From an uncultured Pelagibacteraceae bacterium (GTDB lineage Bacteria; Pseudomonadota; Alphaproteobacteria; Pelagibacterales; Pelagibacteraceae): DNA of 64,000 nucleotides. The DNA lies in contig CACJTS010000005.1 of assembly GCA_902596355.1 (NCBI GenBank), forward strand, positions 1 to 64,000. Reading direction: 5' to 3'. Position numbers and translations under genes: made by a program. Shown here one piece after another: positions 9,261-19,899 of the stretch (position 1 is its first letter; the number at the start of each line of letters is the position of its first letter). Below the pieces are notes generated by a model. The model searched no databases. It saw only the letters and a program-made list of their open reading frames with translations, and was not told the origin of the DNA.

Positions 9261-10418
9261 ATGGGTATTAATTGGAATTATCCAACCTCTATGTGGATAG
9301 GAGAAAATAGAATTGAAGAATTATCCTTAGCCTGTAAAGAATTAAAGATTTCAAATCCATTATTTGTAACGGATAAGGATTTAATTAACCTAGATATAAT
9401 AAAAAATATAATATTAAAATTAAAAAAAAATTTTAAAAATTTAACTACCTTTTCTAATTTTACGGGAAATCCAATTGGTCAAAATGTAGAGGAAGGAGTT
9501 AAAGTTTATAATATTTCGGGCTGTGATGGTGTGATAGCTTTAGGAGGCGGAAGTGGTTTAGATGTTGGAAAGGCAATAGCATTTATGTGTAATCAATCTC
9601 GACCTCTTTGGGATTTTGAAGATGTTGGTGATTACTGGACTAGAGCAGATAGTTCTAAAATTTCAAAAATCATAGCAGTTCCTACTACTGCTGGAACGGG
9701 ATCTGAAACTGGAAGAGCATCTGCAATTATCAATAAAAAAACCGGTGCAAAAAAAATTATTTTTCATCCTAAGATGCTACCTTCAATTGTGATTTTAGAT
9801 CCCTTGCTTACTATAGATTTATCTCCAAGATTAACTGCAGCAACTGGAATGGATGCTTTAGCACATAATTTAGAAGCTTTTTGTGCACCAGGTTATCATC
9901 CAATGGCTGATGGCATGGCAATAGAGGGAATGAAACTAATTAAAAATTCATTAATTAAAGCTTTTAAAAATGGAAAAGATGTTAATGCAAGAATGGATTT
10001 GTTATCTGCAGCTTCAATGGGCTCGACTGCATTTCAAAAAGGATTGGGAGCAATTCATTCATTGAGTCATCCTGTAAATGGAAAATTTAATGTTCATCAT
10101 GGGTTATCTAACGCAATTTTTATGCCTTATGTTTTAACATTTAATAAACACTCAATTGAAAATAAAATAATATCGATTTGTGATTATCTTAATTTAAATA
10201 AAAATTTTGATAGTTTTTTAAATTGGATTTTAGAATTAAGAAATAATTTAAATATTCCACACAAATTGTCAGATGTAATGGATTGCAATAATATTGATTT
10301 AGACGAACTTTCCTTAATGGCATTTGAAGATCCGTCAACAGGAGGAAATCCCAAAAAATTAAGTCAAAATGATCTAAAAGAAATCTATATAAAAAGCATT
10401 TCTGGAGAGTTATTTTAA
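9261..10418 (+). CDS. Iron-containing (group III) alcohol dehydrogenase
   Basis: This 385-residue protein has the group III dehydrogenase signatures: the NAD-binding GGGSGLDVGKA (about 98-108), PTTAGTGSE (about 142-150), and metal-ligand segments MDALAHNLEAF and SLSHPVNGKFNVHHG. It oxidises an alcohol or reduces an aldehyde in the cytoplasm. It sits between gpsA and an amidotransferase and shares a TAATG overlap with the latter, so it is part of the glycerol cassette. Candidate substrates are glycerol or a short-chain alcohol or aldehyde derived from methylated compounds, but sequence does not decide this. The family assignment is secure. Confidence 0.85.
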   Translation: MGINWNYPTSMWIGENRIEELSLACKELKISNPLFVTDKDLINLDIIKNIILKLKKNFKNLTTFSNFTGNPIGQNVEEGVKVYNISGCDGVIALGGGSGLDVGKAIAFMCNQSRPLWDFEDVGDYWTRADSSKISKIIAVPTTAGTGSETGRASAIINKKTGAKKIIFHPKMLPSIVILDPLLTIDLSPRLTAATGMDALAHNLEAFCAPGYHPMADGMAIEGMKLIKNSLIKAFKNGKDVNARMDLLSAASMGSTAFQKGLGAIHSLSHPVNGKFNVHHGLSNAIFMPYVLTFNKHSIENKIISICDYLNLNKNFDSFLNWILELRNNLNIPHKLSDVMDCNNIDLDELSLMAFEDPSTGGNPKKLSQNDLKEIYIKSISGELF

Positions 10419-11206
10419 TGAAAAAAATATTGATAGTAGAAGGAAACTTAACAGAAGAAAATCAAAGTTTTTCTGCAGCTGGAATTCAAACACATACGGA
10501 AAGCCTTAAAGACAGTTTAGCGTATTTCACAGATAAATTAGAAACACACGTGGTTAATCCTTCTTCAGATGAAAATATCGACAAAAATATTGATGCACTC
10601 GAAAGTTACGATGGTCTTATTTGGGGAGGAAGTAGTTTAAACATCTATAATAATACTCCAGAAATAAAAAGACAAATTGATTTCATGAAGGAGTGTCAGA
10701 AAAAAATCAAAAAAATTCTAGCAATTTGTTGGGGTATGCAAGTAGCTGTAACTGCAGCTGGTGGTGAAGTGAAAAAATGTACAAAAGGATCTCATAGAGG
10801 TATTGCCTCAAATATAGAAATTAATGAAAATGGTTTAAATCATCCACTTTATAAAAATAAAGATAAAAAATTTAATACACCAGCATTTAATTTTGATGAA
10901 GTAGTAACAATGCCAGAAAATTCAATTTTATTAGCCTCAAACTCAATAAATAACGTTCAAGGTATAAATTTTAAAGTTGGTAACTGCAATATATGGGGAC
11001 TTCAATACCATCCTGAGATTACTTATAATAAAATGATCAATTTGATTATTTTTAGAAAAAAGAGACTTTTAGAAAAAGGTGCTTTTAAAGATGAAAATGA
11101 AATAAATAATCACATTAAACACATAGAAACTGAAAATAATAAATTAGATAAAGTTTCTAGAATGAGAGAATTAGAGAACTGGTTAGACTATTTAAATTTA
11201 GAATAA
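10418..11206 (+). CDS. Class I glutamine amidotransferase domain protein
   Basis: This 262-residue stand-alone GATase resembles the glutaminase half of GMP synthase. The triad is visible: nucleophile C104 in LAICWGMQ, and H198 and E200 in LQYHPEI. It would release ammonia from glutamine, or hydrolyse a gamma-glutamyl compound, in the cytoplasm. Its start overlaps the stop of the alcohol dehydrogenase (TAATG) and its end overlaps the converging fhs gene by 9 bases. No synthase partner domain is fused or adjacent. In this methylated-amine setting hydrolysis of a gamma-glutamyl amide is conceivable, but that is inference. Confidence 0.8.
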   Translation: MKKILIVEGNLTEENQSFSAAGIQTHTESLKDSLAYFTDKLETHVVNPSSDENIDKNIDALESYDGLIWGGSSLNIYNNTPEIKRQIDFMKECQKKIKKILAICWGMQVAVTAAGGEVKKCTKGSHRGIASNIEINENGLNHPLYKNKDKKFNTPAFNFDEVVTMPENSILLASNSINNVQGINFKVGNCNIWGLQYHPEITYNKMINLIIFRKKRLLEKGAFKDENEINNHIKHIETENNKLDKVSRMRELENWLDYLNLE

Positions 11207-12880
11207 ACCTTCTATTTCACCTTTGTCATTTAATTTTATAGAGTCAGCTGCTGGCACTCTAGGTAACCCTGGCATTGTCATAATTTCACCGCATACAACA
11301 ACTATAAATTCAGCACCAGAAGAAAGCCTTACTTCTCTCACAGGCAAAACATGTCCTGTGGGTGCACCTTTTAAATTTGGATCTGTTGAAAAACTATATT
11401 GAGTTTTTGCAATGCAAACGGGCAACTTACCATAACCTTTTTCCTCAAAATCTTTTAATTGTTGCCTCACTTTTGTGTCTGCTACTACTTCGGAGGCACT
11501 ATAAATTTCTTGTGCAATTTTTTCTATTTTTTTGAATAACGGAAGATCATCCTCATATAAAAATTTAAATGTATCTTTTTTATCTTCACAAATTTCTGCA
11601 ACATTTTTAGCTAGTTCAATTGTTCCCTCGCTACCATTAGACCAATGAGTACATTTAGAAGCTTTTACTCCTTGCGTTTCGCAAAAATCTAGCAAAGTTT
11701 TCATTTCATCTTCTGTATCCGTAATAAAATGATTAACAGCAACAGTAACGGGTAATCCAAATTTTCTAATATTATTTATATGTCTACGTAAATTTACCAT
11801 TCCCTCTTTTAGAGCCGATACATTCTCTTTTTTTAAATCTTCCTTAGCAACTCCTCCATGCATTTTCAGCGCTCTTATAGTTGCAACAATGACAACGCAG
11901 TCTGGTTTGAGTCCAGATTTTCTGCATTTAATATTCAGAAATTTTTCAGCTCCCAAATCAGCTCCGAATCCCGCCTCTGTTACAACGTAGTCAGCTAATT
12001 TAAGTCCAGCTTTAGTTGCAATAACCGAATTACATCCGTGAGCAATATTTGCAAAAGGCCCACCATGAATTATTGCAGGATTGTTTTCTAGAGTTTGAGT
12101 TACATTAGGTCTTATTGCTTCCTTAAGTAAAACAGTCATCGGACCTTGTGCATTTAAATCTTTTGCATAAATTGCTTGCTTATCTCTAGTATAACCAATT
12201 GTAATATTTCCGATTCTGTTTTCTAAATCTTTTAAGTCTGTTGCTAAACAAAAAATAGCCATAAGCTCAGATGCTACTGTAATATCGAAACTATCTTGCC
12301 TAGGGTAACCATTAGCTACTCCTCCTAGATCAACAATAATAGATCTTAACGATCTATCATTCATATCCATTACTCTTCTCCAAACAACTCTTCTAACATC
12401 AATGTTAAGTTTGTTACCCCAATAAATATGATTGTCAATTAATGCAGATAATAAATTATGTGCAGATGTAATAGCATGAAAGTCACCTGTAAAATGAAGA
12501 TTAATTTGTTCCATTGGTACTACTTGGGCATAACCACCACCAGCAGCTCCACCTTTCATTCCAAATGATGGACCAAGACTAGGTTCTCTTAAACAAACAA
12601 TAGATTTTTTTCCAATTTTATTTAAACCATCGTTTAATCCAACCGAAGTTGTTGTTTTACCCTCGCCAGCAGGAGTTGGCGTGATTGCTGTAACTAAAAT
12701 TAATTTTCCATTGTCTTTTTTAAGAGTATTCAAATATTCCAGGTTTATTTTGGCTATATGTCTTCCCATTGGACTAAAAGCAAAATTTTCATCAGGGACA
12801 CCAACCTTGGAAAGAATATCTTTTATTGACTGCATCTTAGCTTCTCTAGCTATTTGGATGTCAGATTTAATTTCGGCCAT
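11198..12880 (-). CDS. fhs: Formate-tetrahydrofolate ligase
   Basis: This 560-residue cytoplasmic enzyme interconverts formate plus THF plus ATP and 10-formyl-THF. It carries the P-loop [10 protein letters not shown] (about 69-78), the glycine-rich [18 protein letters not shown] and the [14 protein letters not shown] signature. The length is normal. In SAR11-type cells the reverse direction yields ATP and formate from methyl groups delivered by demethylases, which matches its place next to sarcosine oxidase and near tdm. It is transcribed divergently from soxB across a 130-base AT-rich spacer and overlaps the end of the amidotransferase gene by 9 bases. Confidence 0.95.
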   Translation of the reverse strand: MAEIKSDIQIAREAKMQSIKDILSKVGVPDENFAFSPMGRHIAKINLEYLNTLKKDNGKLILVTAITPTPAGEGKTTTSVGLNDGLNKIGKKSIVCLREPSLGPSFGMKGGAAGGGYAQVVPMEQINLHFTGDFHAITSAHNLLSALIDNHIYWGNKLNIDVRRVVWRRVMDMNDRSLRSIIVDLGGVANGYPRQDSFDITVASELMAIFCLATDLKDLENRIGNITIGYTRDKQAIYAKDLNAQGPMTVLLKEAIRPNVTQTLENNPAIIHGGPFANIAHGCNSVIATKAGLKLADYVVTEAGFGADLGAEKFLNIKCRKSGLKPDCVVIVATIRALKMHGGVAKEDLKKENVSALKEGMVNLRRHINNIRKFGLPVTVAVNHFITDTEDEMKTLLDFCETQGVKASKCTHWSNGSEGTIELAKNVAEICEDKKDTFKFLYEDDLPLFKKIEKIAQEIYSASEVVADTKVRQQLKDFEEKGYGKLPVCIAKTQYSFSTDPNLKGAPTGHVLPVREVRLSSGAEFIVVVCGEIMTMPGLPRVPAADSIKLNDKGEIEGLF

Positions 12881-13010
12881 AAATAATCAAATAAATTAAA
12901 AGTTTTTTATCTGTGACTTCTTATCCTTTTTTGAGATATTTGGAAACTTCTAAAAAATATATATAAAAAAAATAAGCACTATTTAAATTGATTGTTATAA
13001 AATTATAAAA

Positions 13011-14267
13011 ATGCAAAAATATTCTATATTTAATCTGGTTAAAAACGCTTTCTCAAACCATGAAAATTGGGATCTGGCCTGGAAAGATCCAACACCTAAA
13101 GAAGAATATGATGTAGTGATTATTGGTGGTGGAGGTCATGGTCTTGCTACCGCATATTATCTTGCTAAAGAGCACAACATTACAAAAGTTGCAATTATAG
13201 AAAAAGGTTGGATAGGTGGTGGAAACGTCGGACGTAACACTACAATTATTAGATCCAATTATATGCATGATGAAAATGGTTTGTTTAGCGAGTTTGGAAT
13301 GGATTTATGGAGAAGGATGAGTCAGGACCTGAACTACAACGTAATGTTTTCTCCAAGAGGAATTATTAATCTTGCTCATTCAGATGCTCAGATGAATGCT
13401 TATGCAAGAAGAGGAAATTCTATGAGATTGAATGGAATAGACGCAGTTCTTTTAAACAGAGAGCAAGTTAAAGAAATTATTCCAATGGCTGATTTTTCTG
13501 ACAACGTAAGATTTCCAATTTTTGGTGGTTTAATGCAACCAAGTGCAGGAACAGCAAGACATGATGCTGTTGCATGGGGTTATGCCCGTCAGGCAGACTC
13601 AATGGGGGTAGATATTATTCAGAATTGTGAGGTAATTGGATTTGATGTTTCAGCAGGAAAAATAAATGGCATTAGAACTTCACGTGGAAATATCAAAGCA
13701 AAAAAAGTTGGATTATGTGTTGCTGGTAGCACAAATATTTTAGCTGAAAAATTAAATATGACTTTACCAATCGAAACTCATTTACTTCAAGCTTGTGTTT
13801 CTGAACCAATTAAACCAGTTTTAGATAACGTAGTTACATTTGGTGCAGGACATTTTTATGTAAGTCAGTCAGATAAAGGTGAAATGGTAATGGGTGGAGA
13901 TTTAGATGGATACAATAGTTATGCACAAAGAGGAAATTTGCCAACCTTACAACATGTATTGACAGAAGGGATTGCGATGATGCCATTTTTAAGCAAATTA
14001 AAAATGCTTAGAACTTGGGGCGGTATAATGGATATGTCAATGGACGGTTCACCTATTATTGATAAAACTCATATTGAAGGTTTGTATTTAAATTGTGGAT
14101 GGTGTTATGGAGGATTTAAAGCCACACCTGCTTCAGGTTGGACATTTGCTCATACAATTGCGCAAGATAGAGTTCATGAACTAAACGCAGGCTATAGTTT
14201 AAATAGATTTAGTACAGGTCATCTTATTGATGAGAAGGGACTAGGAACTAAAACCTGGATATCTTAA
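13011..14267 (+). CDS. soxB: Sarcosine oxidase beta subunit
   Basis: This 418-residue FAD-binding subunit belongs to heterotetrameric sarcosine oxidase, which oxidises sarcosine to glycine and passes the methyl group to THF as 5,10-methylene-THF. The dinucleotide motif is VVIIGGGGHG (about 35-44), and GTARHDAVAWG contains H184 at the position expected for the covalently held flavin. The N-terminus (MQKYSIFNLVKNAFS) matches the SoxB style. The closely related N-methylglutamate dehydrogenase subunit is the main alternative. It is the first gene of a tight soxBDAG operon. Confidence 0.9.
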   Translation: MQKYSIFNLVKNAFSNHENWDLAWKDPTPKEEYDVVIIGGGGHGLATAYYLAKEHNITKVAIIEKGWIGGGNVGRNTTIIRSNYMHDENGLFSEFGMDLWRRMSQDLNYNVMFSPRGIINLAHSDAQMNAYARRGNSMRLNGIDAVLLNREQVKEIIPMADFSDNVRFPIFGGLMQPSAGTARHDAVAWGYARQADSMGVDIIQNCEVIGFDVSAGKINGIRTSRGNIKAKKVGLCVAGSTNILAEKLNMTLPIETHLLQACVSEPIKPVLDNVVTFGAGHFYVSQSDKGEMVMGGDLDGYNSYAQRGNLPTLQHVLTEGIAMMPFLSKLKMLRTWGGIMDMSMDGSPIIDKTHIEGLYLNCGWCYGGFKATPASGWTFAHTIAQDRVHELNAGYSLNRFSTGHLIDEKGLGTKTWIS

Positions 14268-14537
14268 ATGCTATATATTAATTGTCCACATTGTGGAATG
14301 AGATCTCAAAATGAATTTTCATATGGTGGTGATGCAAGTGTTAAAAGACCACAATTAAATAAAGAAATTTCTGATAAGGATTGGGATGATTTTGTTTATA
14401 ACAGAAAGAGTTTAAGAGGAAAACATTTAGAACTTTGGCAACATATTTCAGGATGTAGGCAATGGATAAAAGTTGAGAGAGATACCGCAACACATGAAAT
14501 ATTTAGAACTTTTAAAGCTGATGAGGAAGTCGCCTGA
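14268..14537 (+). CDS. soxD: Sarcosine oxidase delta subunit
   Basis: This 89-residue zinc-binding subunit has ligands in CPHCG (C6, C9) and in the C-terminal half (H59 and C63 of HISGC), the usual arrangement for SoxD. It begins on the base after the soxB stop and shares one base with the soxA start (TGATG). It is structural and helps hold the alpha subunit in the complex. Confidence 0.92.
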   Translation: MLYINCPHCGMRSQNEFSYGGDASVKRPQLNKEISDKDWDDFVYNRKSLRGKHLELWQHISGCRQWIKVERDTATHEIFRTFKADEEVA

Positions 14538-17533
14538 TGACACAAGCCTTTAGAATTGAAAATGGTGGTTTAATCAATAGAGAAAAAAAAATATCATTCA
14601 AATTCAACAATAAATCTTATTTTGGGTATGAAGGAGATACATTAGCCTCAGCCTTAATAGCAAATGGAGTTCATTTAGTAGGGAGAAGTTTCAAATATCA
14701 TAGACCAAGAGGTTTCTTTGGAGCAGGTGTAGATGAACCCTATGCGGTAGTTCAACTTTATAGAAATGGTGAAACAGAGCCAAATATTAAAGCAACAGAG
14801 CAAGAACTCTTTGAAGGTCTGGAAGCAAAAAGTGTTAATTGTTGGCCAAATGTAAATTTTGATATTGGTGCAATCAATAATTTTCTTAAAATTTTTTTAC
14901 CAGCAGGGTTTTATTACAAAACTTTTATGTGGCCAAAAAGTTTTTGGTACAAAATTTATGAACCTTTTATTAGAAAAGCAGCTGGTTTAGGTGTAGCTTC
15001 AACCAAACACGATAATGAGAGGTATGAACATAAATATGAATATTGTGATTTATTAATTGCAGGTTCAGGACCTTCAGGATTAGCTGGAGCATATGCTGCA
15101 GCAAAAAATGGGGCTAGAGTAATTTTAGCTGAAGATAAACCAAGATTTGGTGGATCTTTACTAACCAGTGATGTCAATATTGGTAATCAATCAGGAAAAG
15201 ATTGGGCCGAGGGGATAATTGCTGAGCTAAAAACAATGCCAAATGTAGTTGTAAAAAATAGATCTCAAATTTTTGGATACTATGATCACAATATGCTTGT
15301 GATGTCTGAAAAAGTCAGTGATCATTTACCAGCAACTAAAAAATATCACCCAAATAAAAGGCTATGGTACATTCGTGCCAAGGAGGTTTTGATTTCCTCT
15401 GGATCGATTGAAAGACCAATAGTTTTTGGAAATAATGATACCCCAGGAGTTATGCTTTCCTCAGCTGCTAAAGAATACTTAAAAGTATATGGTGTTTTAG
15501 TTGGAAGAAAACCTTTAGTATTTACAAATAATGATAGTGGATACGAAACAGCAATTGAATTTAAAAAACATGGAGTAGATCCAGTTGTCTTAGACACAAG
15601 AAAAAATCCTGTTTCAGAAATAATTGATGAAGCAAAAAATTTAGGAATTAATATAAAGAATTCTTATGTTGTAGTTGCAGCACAAGGATATAAAAAAGTA
15701 AAATCTGCAGATATTGCAAGTATTTCTGAAGACAAAAAACAACTCGGTGAAATAGAAAATTTACAATGTGATTGTATTTGTGTTTCTGGTTTTTGGACAC
15801 CAACCATTCATTTAGCATCTCAATCAGGAAATAAAACCAAGTTTAAAGATGAAATTGATGCATTTGTTCCTGGGGTTTCAAAACAAAATGAAACTTCTTT
15901 AGGAGCAGCTAATGGAGTATTTACACTTGATGAAACTTTAAAAACTTCATTTAAAGCTGGAAGTGAATTGTCAAAAAAATTAACTGAAAAAGATAATGAG
16001 ATAGCCATTCCTAATGTTGTTGAAAAAAAATCCTCTCAACATGATAAGTTTTGGTGTGTTCCATTGCCAAAAGGTAAAAATTATAAAAGATTTTTAGATT
16101 TTCAAAACGATGTAGCCGTATCTGATGTAGAAATAGCTTTAAGAGAAGGTTATCGATCAATTGAACATGTTAAAAGATATACCACTCTAGGTATGGCAAC
16201 AGATCAGGGTAAAACAAGTAATTTAAATGGTCTTCAGTTAGTTTCTGAAATTGAAAATAAAGTGGTTCCAGCTGTTGGTCATACAACTTTTAGACCACCA
16301 TATACACCTGTCTCAATAGGAGCAATTGTTGGAAGGGAAGTTGGAAAACATTCAAAACCAACCAGAAAATCACCAATGCATGAATGGCATGAAAAAAATA
16401 ATGCAGTTTTTGTCGATGCGGGAGTTTGGTTAAGACCTAGATATTATAAAAAGGGAAATGAAAATTTATTTGAGGCATCTAAAAGAGAAGCTAAAAATGT
16501 TAGAACAAATGTTGGGGTTTGTGATGTAACAACTTTGGGAAAAATTGATGTCAAAGGTCCTGATGCAGCAGAATTGTTAAATAGAGTTTACACAAATGCA
16601 TGGCTTAAACTCCCGGTTGGAAAAGCTAGATACGGAGTTATGTTAAGAGAGGATGGAATTGTTATGGATGATGGGACAACCACAAGAATTTCTGAAAATC
16701 ATTATCATATGACTACAACTACTGCTCAAGCAGCAAACGTTCTTTCGCATTTAGAATATTATTTGCAATTAGTTTGGCCTGAATTAAATGTGAATGTAGT
16801 TTCAACTACAGAACAATGGGCTGGTGCAGCTATTGCTGGACCTAAATCTAGAGATTTACTCCAAAAATTATTTCCAAATTCTGATGTATCAAATGAAGGT
16901 TTGCCTTTCATGGGCTATATTGAAGGAGATTTATTTGGGGTAAAAGCAAGAATTTTTAGAATTTCTTTTTCAGGAGAGCTTGCTTATGAAGTAAATGTAG
17001 AATCTGATTATGGAAACTTTATGTGGGAAAAAATCATTAAAGTTGGTGAGGAATTTAACATTCAGCCATATGGAACTGAAGCATTATCAACTCTTAGAAT
17101 TGAAATGGGGCATGTTGCTGGATCGGAACTTGATGGCAGAACAATTCCATATGATAACGCTTTAGAAGGTCTAGTTAGTAAAAAGAAAGATTTTATTGGA
17201 AAAAGATCATTACAACGGTCTGCATTTACTGCTGAAGATAGACAAAGAATAGTAGGGGTAGTTCCGTTAGATAAACAAACAAGTATCCCAGAAGGCTCTC
17301 ATTTAGTTAAAGACGATAAAGCACAATTACCAAATCCAAAATTAGGTCATATCTCTGCATCATGTTGGAGCGTTGAATATAATAATCCTTTTTCTTTAGC
17401 AATTTTGAAAGATGGAAAAAATATGATTGGTCAAAAGCTTTTTGCGATGTCGCCACTTAAAAATAAAGTTATACCAGTTGAGATAGTTTCGTCACACTAT
17501 GTAGACCCAAAAGGTGAAAGGGTTAGATCATGA
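14537..17533 (+). CDS. soxA: Sarcosine oxidase alpha subunit (NAD-binding + GcvT)
   Basis: This 998-residue large subunit has three parts. An N-terminal ferredoxin-like fold (about 10-95, with [10 protein letters not shown]) lacks an iron-sulphur cysteine set. A NAD/FAD-binding core follows (about 170-540, with [17 protein letters not shown]). A C-terminal GcvT tetrahydrofolate domain (about 600-990, with [13 protein letters not shown]) makes 5,10-methylene-THF from the released methyl group. The length matches the family. It overlaps soxG by 4 bases (ATGA). Sarcosine would come from the dimethylglycine-type dehydrogenases encoded at 34-46 kb. Confidence 0.92.
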   Translation: MTQAFRIENGGLINREKKISFKFNNKSYFGYEGDTLASALIANGVHLVGRSFKYHRPRGFFGAGVDEPYAVVQLYRNGETEPNIKATEQELFEGLEAKSVNCWPNVNFDIGAINNFLKIFLPAGFYYKTFMWPKSFWYKIYEPFIRKAAGLGVASTKHDNERYEHKYEYCDLLIAGSGPSGLAGAYAAAKNGARVILAEDKPRFGGSLLTSDVNIGNQSGKDWAEGIIAELKTMPNVVVKNRSQIFGYYDHNMLVMSEKVSDHLPATKKYHPNKRLWYIRAKEVLISSGSIERPIVFGNNDTPGVMLSSAAKEYLKVYGVLVGRKPLVFTNNDSGYETAIEFKKHGVDPVVLDTRKNPVSEIIDEAKNLGINIKNSYVVVAAQGYKKVKSADIASISEDKKQLGEIENLQCDCICVSGFWTPTIHLASQSGNKTKFKDEIDAFVPGVSKQNETSLGAANGVFTLDETLKTSFKAGSELSKKLTEKDNEIAIPNVVEKKSSQHDKFWCVPLPKGKNYKRFLDFQNDVAVSDVEIALREGYRSIEHVKRYTTLGMATDQGKTSNLNGLQLVSEIENKVVPAVGHTTFRPPYTPVSIGAIVGREVGKHSKPTRKSPMHEWHEKNNAVFVDAGVWLRPRYYKKGNENLFEASKREAKNVRTNVGVCDVTTLGKIDVKGPDAAELLNRVYTNAWLKLPVGKARYGVMLREDGIVMDDGTTTRISENHYHMTTTTAQAANVLSHLEYYLQLVWPELNVNVVSTTEQWAGAAIAGPKSRDLLQKLFPNSDVSNEGLPFMGYIEGDLFGVKARIFRISFSGELAYEVNVESDYGNFMWEKIIKVGEEFNIQPYGTEALSTLRIEMGHVAGSELDGRTIPYDNALEGLVSKKKDFIGKRSLQRSAFTAEDRQRIVGVVPLDKQTSIPEGSHLVKDDKAQLPNPKLGHISASCWSVEYNNPFSLAILKDGKNMIGQKLFAMSPLKNKVIPVEIVSSHYVDPKGERVRS

Positions 17534-18117
17534 GTTTAATTTCAGCTTTATCAAATGTTCATACAAAAGGTCAATTCGGAGATTATGAGGGTAAAAATGA
17601 AAATAATTTACTTAAAATATCTGAAATCAAAAATTTATTAATTGTTCAAATAGTTCAGTACAAAAATTCTTCACTTTCATTTGAGGGTATTGATATTGAT
17701 GGTTTAAAATTAAAAAATGAACCTTTAACTGTAGTATTTAATGAAAATACAAGGATTATGTGGAATGGACCAAAAAATTGGCTTTTAGTTTCAACAAAAA
17801 AAGATTTACTTAAAAATGTATCAGATAATTTTAAAGATACAGATTTTGCTATAACTGATTTATCTCATTCTAGAGCTATTATTGAAATCGAAGGAAATGA
17901 TTCGATAGAAGTTTTGAAAAAAGGATGTCCATTCAATTTTAATACATTAGGAAAAAATAATTCAATAAACTCAACTTATAATGGAATAGCTTTTACAGTA
18001 GATAAGTTGGGTGATAATCCAAATAAAGTGAGATTATTTGCTTTGAGAAGTTTTGGCGAATCTTTGTATCATTCAATTACAGACGCTTCTCTAGAGTTTG
18101 GCTTTGAAACTTTATAA
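17530..18117 (+). CDS. soxG: Sarcosine oxidase gamma subunit
   Basis: This 195-residue small subunit has the diverged GcvT-like fold typical of SoxG. Recognisable pieces are [24 protein letters not shown], and [11 protein letters not shown], the usual C-P-x-D-like segment. It is the last gene of the soxBDAG operon. The next gene, a transporter, converges from the other strand with a 10-base gap and no obvious terminator hairpin. Confidence 0.88.
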   Translation: MSLISALSNVHTKGQFGDYEGKNENNLLKISEIKNLLIVQIVQYKNSSLSFEGIDIDGLKLKNEPLTVVFNENTRIMWNGPKNWLLVSTKKDLLKNVSDNFKDTDFAITDLSHSRAIIEIEGNDSIEVLKKGCPFNFNTLGKNNSINSTYNGIAFTVDKLGDNPNKVRLFALRSFGESLYHSITDASLEFGFETL

Positions 18118-18127
18118 ACTTAAATTT

Positions 18128-18979
18128 TCAATCTCTTGTTGCAATATAAACACCTATAGAGGTAATTAGAAATCCAATTAAATCTAAACTAGTTAAACCT
18201 TCATTTAAGAAAAGCCATGCCATAAAAGCAGATGTTGCTGGAATTAAAAAAAATATAGAAACAGTTTTGCTTGCTGAATTATTTTTAATCAAAAACATTA
18301 ATATTGTAAATGCTCCAAATGATACCAAAAATATTTGATGGCTCATTGCAATTATAAAAGTTTGTGAGAATTCGATATATGGATCAACAAACAAAATAAT
18401 TATTAACAAATGAAACAAACACCCACCAATAGCTTGATTCATATTACTTACAGACAATGGTAAGTTGTTACTTAATTTTTTTTGCCATAAAGTTGAAAAT
18501 GTAATTGCTAATAAAGCAATTATTGTTGCAATCAATCCTGCTGCCGGTATTTTTGAACCAATATCAAAACCCAATACAAGTCCTGCGCCAGCAAATCCTA
18601 ATAAAACACCAATCCATTGTTTTGTAGATACTTTTTCATTTAAGATGGGGCCACTTAATGCATTTGTGAGAACTGGTTGAAGTGTTACAATTAATGCTGC
18701 AATTGCTGTAGGCATACCTATTGAAATTGAGTAAAAGACACCACCAAGATAAAAACCATGGAACAAGACACCACTAAAAAAAGATTCCAAAAAGTTTCTT
18801 TTATCGACCAAAATTTTTTGCTTTGAGTAAACAGAAAATAAAAAAAAACCTAAAGCAACTATAGCAAATCTAAAAGCTAGAGCGGCAAATGGATCACTGT
18901 TGTCTATAATAGGCTTGGTTGTTATGAAAGCAGAAGACCATAGAAGTATAAATATGAAAGGAAATATTTTAATCATCAT
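18128..18979 (-). CDS. DMT-superfamily transporter (EamA type)
   Basis: This 283-residue integral membrane protein has about ten hydrophobic segments arranged as two EamA repeats, starting FPFIFILLWSSAFITTKPI. Such proteins usually export amino acids, metabolites or toxic compounds across the inner membrane. The substrate cannot be told from sequence. The gene converges on soxG and is divergent from a small exported protein gene. Confidence 0.85.
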   Translation of the reverse strand: MMIKIFPFIFILLWSSAFITTKPIIDNSDPFAALAFRFAIVALGFFLFSVYSKQKILVDKRNFLESFFSGVLFHGFYLGGVFYSISIGMPTAIAALIVTLQPVLTNALSGPILNEKVSTKQWIGVLLGFAGAGLVLGFDIGSKIPAAGLIATIIALLAITFSTLWQKKLSNNLPLSVSNMNQAIGGCLFHLLIIILFVDPYIEFSQTFIIAMSHQIFLVSFGAFTILMFLIKNNSASKTVSIFFLIPATSAFMAWLFLNEGLTSLDLIGFLITSIGVYIATRD

Positions 18980-19079
18980 GTTTAATAAACAAATAAATTA
19001 AACAAAATCAAACAAATCAGCACCTATAATGAGCAAATTAGATGTAGAAACGAAATCTTAAATCACTTAAGGTTTACCT

Positions 19080-19466
19080 ATGAAGTCTAGGTTATTTAGA
19101 ATTTTAACAATTATACTGTCTTTTTTCTTTTTGACGGGTTTTGTACCTATTCTTTCATTTGTTGGTCCTGGTGTAACATTTCTTACCTCAGGTAATGTTT
19201 ATAAAGCTAGTGCACAATTCATAGTTAATCAACGTATAGAAAAAGAAACTGGTAAAAATTCTTTAACTTTAATTAAAGAAACGTTAGTCGAAGAAACAGA
19301 TAAAAAAATTAAAATTAATTCGTTTGAAGAAGACTTGAGACAATTAGTGGAAACAAAAATTAAAATGACTAGACAAAAACTGGATAATCAAAATTTGCAA
19401 AAATTACTTAAAAAGCGAATTGAGGTTACCAGATCAGTACTTGATTTAAATAATATTACTCAATAA
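19080..19466 (+). CDS. Small exported or membrane-anchored protein of unknown function
   Basis: This 128-residue protein begins with MKSRLF and a hydrophobic stretch (about 8-35, LTIILSFFFLTGFVPILSF), then a small-residue segment ending KASAQ that could be a signal-peptidase site. The rest is charged and helical with many K and E residues and could form a coiled coil. I do not recognise the family. Its last 11 bases overlap the end of the converging gene. Confidence 0.7.
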   Translation: MKSRLFRILTIILSFFFLTGFVPILSFVGPGVTFLTSGNVYKASAQFIVNQRIEKETGKNSLTLIKETLVEETDKKIKINSFEEDLRQLVETKIKMTRQKLDNQNLQKLLKKRIEVTRSVLDLNNITQ

Positions 19467-19896
19467 TGTTTAGATATATCAAATTTTCTTGATCAGTTTC
19501 TTTGCACCACATCTCATAGCTTTCACAAACTCTCCATAAGTGATCAAAAGCCCTTTGTGAAATTTCTAGTGGAAAATGACTTTTAGTATAATAAAGCTTT
19601 GGTATCTTCATTAAAAATTTTATCATAGAATCTTTTTGAAGCTCTAAAAGTCTTAAAGTTTCTTCATTAATTTTTTTTTTAGTTATTTTATCAATAAATT
19701 TATTATTCTTAAGTTCTAAAAACCATTTATCATGAAATTCTCCAGAACTTAAAATGTCATATTTCTTAGTAGTCATGAAAATTTCAAATGCTTGTATATT
19801 ATTGATTTCAGGATTTTGTTTTTTTATTTCTATTATATTTGAATAAACAAATTCAGCAGCTCTTAATACATATGGCTTTTCAAACTTGTTAGACAT
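19456..19896 (-). CDS. Uncharacterised 146-residue protein
   Basis: This is a soluble, charged protein with no signal peptide and no domain I recognise. It contains aromatic clusters (FHDKWFLEL, PKLYYTKSHFP, HLWRVCESYEMWCK) that suggest a folded enzyme-like or binding protein. It starts 3 bases after the racemase stop on the same strand, so the two genes are probably co-transcribed, with this one second. Confidence 0.7.
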   Translation of the reverse strand: MSNKFEKPYVLRAAEFVYSNIIEIKKQNPEINNIQAFEIFMTTKKYDILSSGEFHDKWFLELKNNKFIDKITKKKINEETLRLLELQKDSMIKFLMKIPKLYYTKSHFPLEISQRAFDHLWRVCESYEMWCKETDQENLIYLNIIE

Positions 19897-19899
19897 AAA

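Noticed and set aside
13011-18117. N-methylglutamate dehydrogenase (MgdABCD) instead of sarcosine oxidase
   Set aside because: The subunits are homologous and the layout is the same. The N-terminus of the beta subunit and the SoxD zinc pattern look more like sarcosine oxidase, and there are no gamma-glutamylmethylamide genes in the window. A tree would settle it.
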